64,000 nucleotides of DNA from Peristeroidobacter agariperforans (lineage in GTDB: Bacteria > Pseudomonadota > Gammaproteobacteria > Steroidobacterales > Steroidobacteraceae). The notes beneath the pieces are model-generated. The model did no database searches. It was not told the origin of the DNA and saw only the letters and a program-made list of their open reading frames with translations. Below, piece by piece: positions 59,694 through 64,000 of the stretch (its first letter is position 1; each line of letters begins with the position of its first letter). The position numbers and the translations under genes were made by a program. The stretch spans positions 1,674,001 to 1,738,000 of the forward strand of contig NZ_RYFW01000001.1 of assembly GCF_004138335.1 (NCBI RefSeq), in the 5' to 3' direction.

Positions 59694-61562
59694 ATGTCTC
59701 AATCGAACTCTCAGTCTCCCACCAGGCAAATTCTTCGTGGTCTGTTCGAGCTGCGGCCGGCGCCGGCGGGGCGGGTGTGGTTTTCGTTGCGGGCGGCGCT
59801 GTGTATGGGGGCGCCGATTCTCACTGGCTGGCTTGCAGGTGATACGTCTGCGGGGTTGATGGCTTCGATCGGTGGGTTCACGGCGCTGTACGGCAGTGGG
59901 CGTCCTTACTTCAGCCGCGCGATGCAGCTCGCAGTGATCGCGTTCGCTTTCGCGTTCAGCGTGGGCATCGGAATCTGGGTGGCCCCGGTCGGTTGGGCGG
60001 TGGTCATCGCAGTCGCGGCACTCGCGATGATCGCGACCTGGTTGAGTAACGCGCTGCAGATCGGGCCGCCCGGCGCGTACATGTTCGCGCTTGCATGTGC
60101 GGCCGGCACGGCGATGCCGGCAGCGCACATCGGGCCGGTGGGAGCAGCGGTGTTAGTACTCGGCGGCGGAGCGTTCGCGTGGGTATTCCATATGGCCGGC
60201 GCGTTGATCTCCTATCGCGCACCCGAGCGAAGTGCAGTGACCGCGGCGGGCAGAGCAGTGATCGGCTATATCAACTCGGTCGGCAATCCAGAAGAAAGCG
60301 CAGCTCGTTTTCGCGCGGCCTTCGCTTTGCATCGGGCCTGGACGACGTTGGTGAATCATCAGCCTTCGCAAGTGCCTGCTGTCGGTGCCGTCGCGCGGCT
60401 TCGCGCTTTGAATCGGGAGATACATCTGCGCTTCGCCGAGGCAATGGGCGACGCGAGTCGTCATCAATCGCCGCGCCCGCAACTCACCGAAGATCTGCAC
60501 AAGTTCATCGGGCAGGTGCGTGATCCGCAAACTGTCCCGGCCCTGGATGGGAACGCCATCCCGCTCGGTCATCCCAGCGCCGGCGCCGCAATGCTCGAAG
60601 CGCTGCAGCCTGGCTCCAATCCAATGCGCGTGATCGTGCGTGTGGGTGTCGCCGCCGTCCTCGCCGGTGCGCTTACGTCGATATTTCATTTCGAGCGCGC
60701 GTACTGGGCAGTGGCCGCGACCGTGCTGATGTTGCACCAGGGATTCGATTGGATGCGCACGCTCCAGCGAAGCATCGAGCGACTGCTGGGCACCTGGATT
60801 GGCTTGCTGCTCGCCGGCGCCATTCTCATCATTCATCCACAAGGCGTGTGGCTCGCGCTGACGATCATGGCGCTCCAGTTCACTATCGAGATGCTTGTGA
60901 CGCGCAACTACGCGCTCGCGGTCGTGTTCATCACCGGCGCAGCGCTGACGATCGCCGCAGGCGGCCATCCCGTCGAGGATGCAGGCGGTTTTCTGTGGGC
61001 GCGAGGCATCGATACGTTGGTGGGATGCGTCCTCGCGCTGATCGTGTTTCGGCTGCTGCCGCCTCGCTCTACAGCACGTCAGATTCCAGAACAGTTGGCG
61101 CGTGTGTTGCGATCTGTAGCAGAGACGACGGGCCATCTCGCTCGCGGCGAAGTCACAACGCCCGACGCCAGGAAATCCCGCCGCGCATTGCAACTCGCGA
61201 GCTTCGCACTCAACCACGCTTATGAAGACAGCTTGGTGGCATCTCGCTCTCAGCGCTCTGCCGCCGAGGAGCTGTGGCCGGTAATCGCGGCCGTCGAACG
61301 TCTCGCCTATCGCGCACTCTCAACGTGCTGGGCCATCGAGCAGCTTGGCGGTGGTGCAGCCCGAGAAACTGCGGCGTCGATGTTCGTCAACGATGGAGCC
61401 GCGCGAGTGCGTGGAGCGATCGACGGAATCATCTCGGCGATCACGCAAGGCGGCGCATTGCCGGCCCTGCCAGCACTGCCTCATGTGCTGGAGATGGAGC
61501 TGGTCGATCTGCACCATTGCTTGCAGCGATATTCGGGGGTCACTGGAGCGGTCATCTCCTGA
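59694..61562 (+). CDS. FUSC-family inner-membrane transporter
   Basis: The 622-residue protein has two sets of membrane helices (about residues 30-170 and 315-440) separated and followed by soluble domains, the FUSC/YccS layout. The second set starts VIVRVGVAAVLAGALTSIFHFERAYWAV with RTLQRSIERLLGTWIGLLLAG. Members export aromatic acids or related compounds with periplasmic adaptors; none is present here, so substrate and mode are open. A 27-bp perfect palindrome lies 60 bp upstream. Convergent with the kinase gene. Confidence 0.85.
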   Translation: MSQSNSQSPTRQILRGLFELRPAPAGRVWFSLRAALCMGAPILTGWLAGDTSAGLMASIGGFTALYGSGRPYFSRAMQLAVIAFAFAFSVGIGIWVAPVGWAVVIAVAALAMIATWLSNALQIGPPGAYMFALACAAGTAMPAAHIGPVGAAVLVLGGGAFAWVFHMAGALISYRAPERSAVTAAGRAVIGYINSVGNPEESAARFRAAFALHRAWTTLVNHQPSQVPAVGAVARLRALNREIHLRFAEAMGDASRHQSPRPQLTEDLHKFIGQVRDPQTVPALDGNAIPLGHPSAGAAMLEALQPGSNPMRVIVRVGVAAVLAGALTSIFHFERAYWAVAATVLMLHQGFDWMRTLQRSIERLLGTWIGLLLAGAILIIHPQGVWLALTIMALQFTIEMLVTRNYALAVVFITGAALTIAAGGHPVEDAGGFLWARGIDTLVGCVLALIVFRLLPPRSTARQIPEQLARVLRSVAETTGHLARGEVTTPDARKSRRALQLASFALNHAYEDSLVASRSQRSAAEELWPVIAAVERLAYRALSTCWAIEQLGGGAARETAASMFVNDGAARVRGAIDGIISAITQGGALPALPALPHVLEMELVDLHHCLQRYSGVTGAVIS

Positions 61563-61617
61563 GCAGCGGCGGATAAATGTAACGCGCCGCTTGATCAGAG
61601 CGACTCAGAATCGGCAG

Positions 61618-63168
61618 TCATTGATTGCCTTGCGCATCGATGCCGGCATCGAGCGATGGTGCCGGAGCTTGCAGCGATGCCTCCGGCTCGGGCTCCGATT
61701 CCACCGCTGAGCTTGGCAATTGTTCCGGCTCTGAACGCGACAATGCCTCAAGGCCGGGCGCTGACTCCGAGTTCGACTCTGAGTCCGGGTCCGGCACTCG
61801 CACTGTCTGCAACTCCGGCGCCGACTGAGGCTCAGGCTTCGCCAGGGCCGTCGCGACCCAGGACATTTCTTCCGGCGGTGGAGCTTCGGCAGAGATGGGG
61901 CCATCTGCACCTCCTGTATCGGAAGGCTCCACCTTTGCTGCGGCGGACGCGTCCGCTCCCGCTAACTGTGCTTTCAGCGCGGTGACCGCGGCGGACAGCT
62001 TTGATTCCCAAGCAGGGTCCTTCCAGACGGCGTACCCCGTCGCCGTCAGTCCGGCGCCGACCAACAACAAGCCGCCAAAACGAAACGACCGCTTCGAGCG
62101 TGGCAACTGCATCTCCGCCAGCATCTCGTTGTACGATCGGAAGCGCTTCCGCGGCGATGTCGCCATCGCTCGCATCAGCGCCTTTGCATAGCGTTTCGGC
62201 AGGTCGCGACGAATCGAATCGATCGGCTGCACCGCGCCGGTCGGCAAGGTGCCAGCCAATAGTTCATACAGCACCACACCGAGCGCATACTGATCGGTGC
62301 GCCAGTCCACCTTCTTCGAACCGACGCGCTGTTCCGGCGACATGTAATAAGCCGTGCCGAGCGTCACGCCGGTCTGCGTCATCTGAGAATCGCTCGAGGC
62401 CCGCGCGATGCCGAAGTCCATCAGCTTGACCGTGCCATCGTCGGCCAGCCAGATGTTCTCCGGCTTGATGTCCCGGTGCATGATGTAACGATGCGCGTAA
62501 TCGAGTGCATCGATCAGCTGATGTGCGATGTCCGTGACCTCGGCAATGCGGAACGCGCGATTCTTCCTGCGATACTGTTCGATCTGATGGCGCAGCGTGT
62601 GACCTTTCAGCCGCTCCATGGACAGGTAGTAGATGCCGCCGCTGGTGCCAACGTCATGCACGCGCACGATGTTGGGATGAGACAGGCTGCAGGAGACTTT
62701 TGCCTCGGCGAGGAAACGATCCTTGGCCGCGCTGCTGAATTGCAAGTCGTGCCGCAACACTTTGATCGCCACGTCTTCACCTTTCAGACGATCGCGTGCG
62801 GCGTACACACAGCCCATGCCCCCTTCCCCGAGCAATGCGCCGATCTCCAGACGACCCGCGATGACTGCGCCGGGCTCCATGCGAACGAATACATCTGGGG
62901 AAGATGCAGAGGACTGCATCGTGCCCGAGCGGATCACAGTCGCCGGCGCTTCATCTGATTTCGCGCGGTGGCCTGTGCCGGTGAGCATTTCATAAGCCTT
63001 GCCCAACTCGGCGAGCTCGGCGCCGTGGGCGCTGCGCTCTTGTTCGGACTGCGCCGACATGAGCTTGTCCTGTAGCACAGCCAGCCGTTCGCCATATGCC
63101 TGTGCCACTCTGACTCGATCCTTGTTGTCATTCAGGCCCAGCAGGGCCAGCGCCGCTTTCTTGTTCAT
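61618..63168 (-). CDS. Membrane-anchored Ser/Thr protein kinase
   Basis: The 516-residue protein is read from ATG 63168 (MNKKAALALLGL). An N-terminal ~65-residue helical segment (DRVRVAQAYGERLAVLQDKL) precedes a Hanks kinase domain: LGEGGMGCVYAA, Lys in VAIKVL, HRDIKPENIW, MDFGIA and YYMSPEQR. One membrane helix (GGLLLVGAGLTATGYAVW) follows, then a Pro/Glu/Ser-rich tail outside. The frame is open to 63405 and ATG starts at 63330 or 63243 cannot be excluded; none has a strong ribosome site. Substrate unknown. Confidence 0.88.
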   Translation of the reverse strand: MNKKAALALLGLNDNKDRVRVAQAYGERLAVLQDKLMSAQSEQERSAHGAELAELGKAYEMLTGTGHRAKSDEAPATVIRSGTMQSSASSPDVFVRMEPGAVIAGRLEIGALLGEGGMGCVYAARDRLKGEDVAIKVLRHDLQFSSAAKDRFLAEAKVSCSLSHPNIVRVHDVGTSGGIYYLSMERLKGHTLRHQIEQYRRKNRAFRIAEVTDIAHQLIDALDYAHRYIMHRDIKPENIWLADDGTVKLMDFGIARASSDSQMTQTGVTLGTAYYMSPEQRVGSKKVDWRTDQYALGVVLYELLAGTLPTGAVQPIDSIRRDLPKRYAKALMRAMATSPRKRFRSYNEMLAEMQLPRSKRSFRFGGLLLVGAGLTATGYAVWKDPAWESKLSAAVTALKAQLAGADASAAAKVEPSDTGGADGPISAEAPPPEEMSWVATALAKPEPQSAPELQTVRVPDPDSESNSESAPGLEALSRSEPEQLPSSAVESEPEPEASLQAPAPSLDAGIDAQGNQ

Positions 63169-63491
63169 ACCCGAGAGGTGTCCGCGTGATTCGTGCCCCG
63201 ACTCGGTCTCGCGGGACGATGGTACTGAACGCGAGGCTGGCATCGCGTGGACGAACGTTCGCGGCTGTGACACGAGAGGGGGAGGCTGACCAATCATCCA
63301 AGTTCGAGCGGCGGTCAACTTTGGTTTCATGCGCACGGTGAGGCGCATGCTTTTGAGAACTGCGTCTGCTAAACCTCGAGCTTTCGGCAATAAGCTTCCA
63401 ATCACTTCCTTCGGCGAACTCGGAGCATTCGCCTCGTCAGAACGTCCGGTCCTGCATCGCAGATACTTGTCAGGTCAGATGAGTAGTTCGA
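63169..63491. other. 323-bp gap before the last gene
   Basis: The region lies between the divergent kinase and the truncated membrane protein. Its left part keeps the kinase frame open to 63405, so an N-terminally extended kinase is possible. Otherwise I see no gene, repeat or clear promoter. Confidence 0.4.
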
Positions 63492-64000
63492 ATGTTCGCG
63501 TCGAAAACCGAAATCGTCCTGTACAGCGTGCTGGCGGTCGGAATATTCGTCGGGCTCCATTTCGATGTTTCTGTCTGGCTGCTGATTGGCTTTGCCACCT
63601 TGATCGGAGTGGTCGATAGCTCGCTCGGGCGGCGACGGAAGGGCGAGCAACGCAAAGGCACACGAGCGCTCGGCCCCAACGTGCAGGACTGGGCGTTGCT
63701 AGGTACGAGCCTGGCATTCTGTGCGGTCGCGCTATTGCTTGTGACGCACGATTGGCGCGCCGCTGTCGTCACAATCACATTCTTCGGTTCGTGCGCACTC
63801 GTCTTTTGGACGAACATCCTTCGCAAGCGACGCGAGAAGCAGTGGCAGGGAGCAACGGTAAAGGTCGCGGGCCGCGTCAATATCTATGCGAAAGGCGCTC
63901 ACATGCCGGCGATCGCGTTCGGGTGCATGTTCGTCGGATCGGTCTGCTGCTTCATCGGCATCGACTATCCGCTGCTCTTTCGGCTGCTGGGCGCGTTCAT
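63492..64000 (+). CDS. Membrane protein, truncated at the window edge
   Basis: An open frame from ATG 63492 runs off the right edge (169 codons). It encodes hydrophobic helices VLYSVLAVGIFVGLHF, VWLLIGFATLIGVV, WALLGTSLAFCAVALLLV and VVTITFFGSCALVFW, a basic cytoplasmic stretch (NILRKRREKQWQGATVKVAG), then AIAFGCMFVGSVCCFIGI. I do not recognise the family; PH-like or permease-type membrane proteins look similar. The end is missing. Confidence 0.6.
   Translation, partial: MFASKTEIVLYSVLAVGIFVGLHFDVSVWLLIGFATLIGVVDSSLGRRRKGEQRKGTRALGPNVQDWALLGTSLAFCAVALLLVTHDWRAAVVTITFFGSCALVFWTNILRKRREKQWQGATVKVAGRVNIYAKGAHMPAIAFGCMFVGSVCCFIGIDYPLLFRLLGAF

Noticed and set aside
1-64000. CRISPR arrays, tRNA or rRNA genes, integrated phage
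   Set aside because: I saw no regularly spaced repeats, no cloverleaf with CCA-type end, no rRNA sequence and no integrase, terminase or transposase gene.

Overview
The window reads as a chromosomal segment of a GC-rich Gram-negative bacterium. I infer a gammaproteobacterium of the Steroidobacteraceae/Nevskiales kind. The evidence is a complete minCDE operon with beta/gamma-type MinD and MinE, two TonB-dependent receptors, an Omp85 protein, a lipid A phosphoethanolamine transferase, lipoproteins with lipoboxes, and glycan-degradation genes like those of polysaccharide-degrading Steroidobacter relatives. The genus assignment is inference. I found no tRNA, rRNA, CRISPR array, integrase or transposase gene.

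Layout. 1-2.7 kb: an acetylpolyamine amidohydrolase and a REC-GAF-histidine kinase. 2.9-12.9 kb: an envelope block on the minus strand (phosphoethanolamine transferase, ECF sigma, FecR anti-sigma, Omp85 protein, PAP2 phosphatase, STN-TonB receptor), with an ArnT-like GT39 transferase facing it. 12.9-21.6 kb: a Cu,Zn superoxide dismutase lipoprotein, a TonB receptor coupled to a secreted PHP phosphoesterase, a solo receiver protein behind an ECF-like promoter, a redoxin/c-heme/copper-monooxygenase fusion, and a secreted amidohydrolase.

21.8-41.4 kb is the main metabolic island, for L-arabinose-containing glycans. Four glycosidases (GH43, two GH51, GH127) release arabinose and an ABC transporter imports it. 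A mutarotase, a Gfo/Idh/MocA-type arabinose dehydrogenase, an SMP-30 lactonase, an IlvD-type pentonate dehydratase, an FAH-family protein and a 2-oxoglutarate semialdehyde dehydrogenase can together oxidise it to 2-oxoglutarate (a Weimberg-type route). A GntR/FCD regulator sits in the middle. The 9-mer TGTCTGAGT recurs in front of all three structural operons and is my candidate operator.

41.4-48 kb is more accessory: an XRE regulator with an ORF6N-like protein, tandem bactofilins, a DUF3806/SUKH-3 pair without a toxin, a PEP-mutase/isocitrate-lyase-family enzyme and an orphan QueC-like PP-loop protein. 48-50 kb is minCDE. 50-64 kb holds stress and housekeeping genes: GST/TetR, a solo ACT protein, a YciI/ECF pair, DUF488, DUF899 with a 50-residue membrane protein, a Na+/H+ antiporter, a cytochrome c lipoprotein, an FMN reductase, a lipocalin, a YedK/HMCES peptidase, a FUSC transporter with a strong palindromic operator, a Ser/Thr kinase and a truncated membrane protein at the right edge.

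The most unusual items are the shared arabinose operator motif, the six-gene envelope block, the triple-domain redoxin fusion, the structured repeat at 25.87-26.10 kb and the orphan QueC-like protein.
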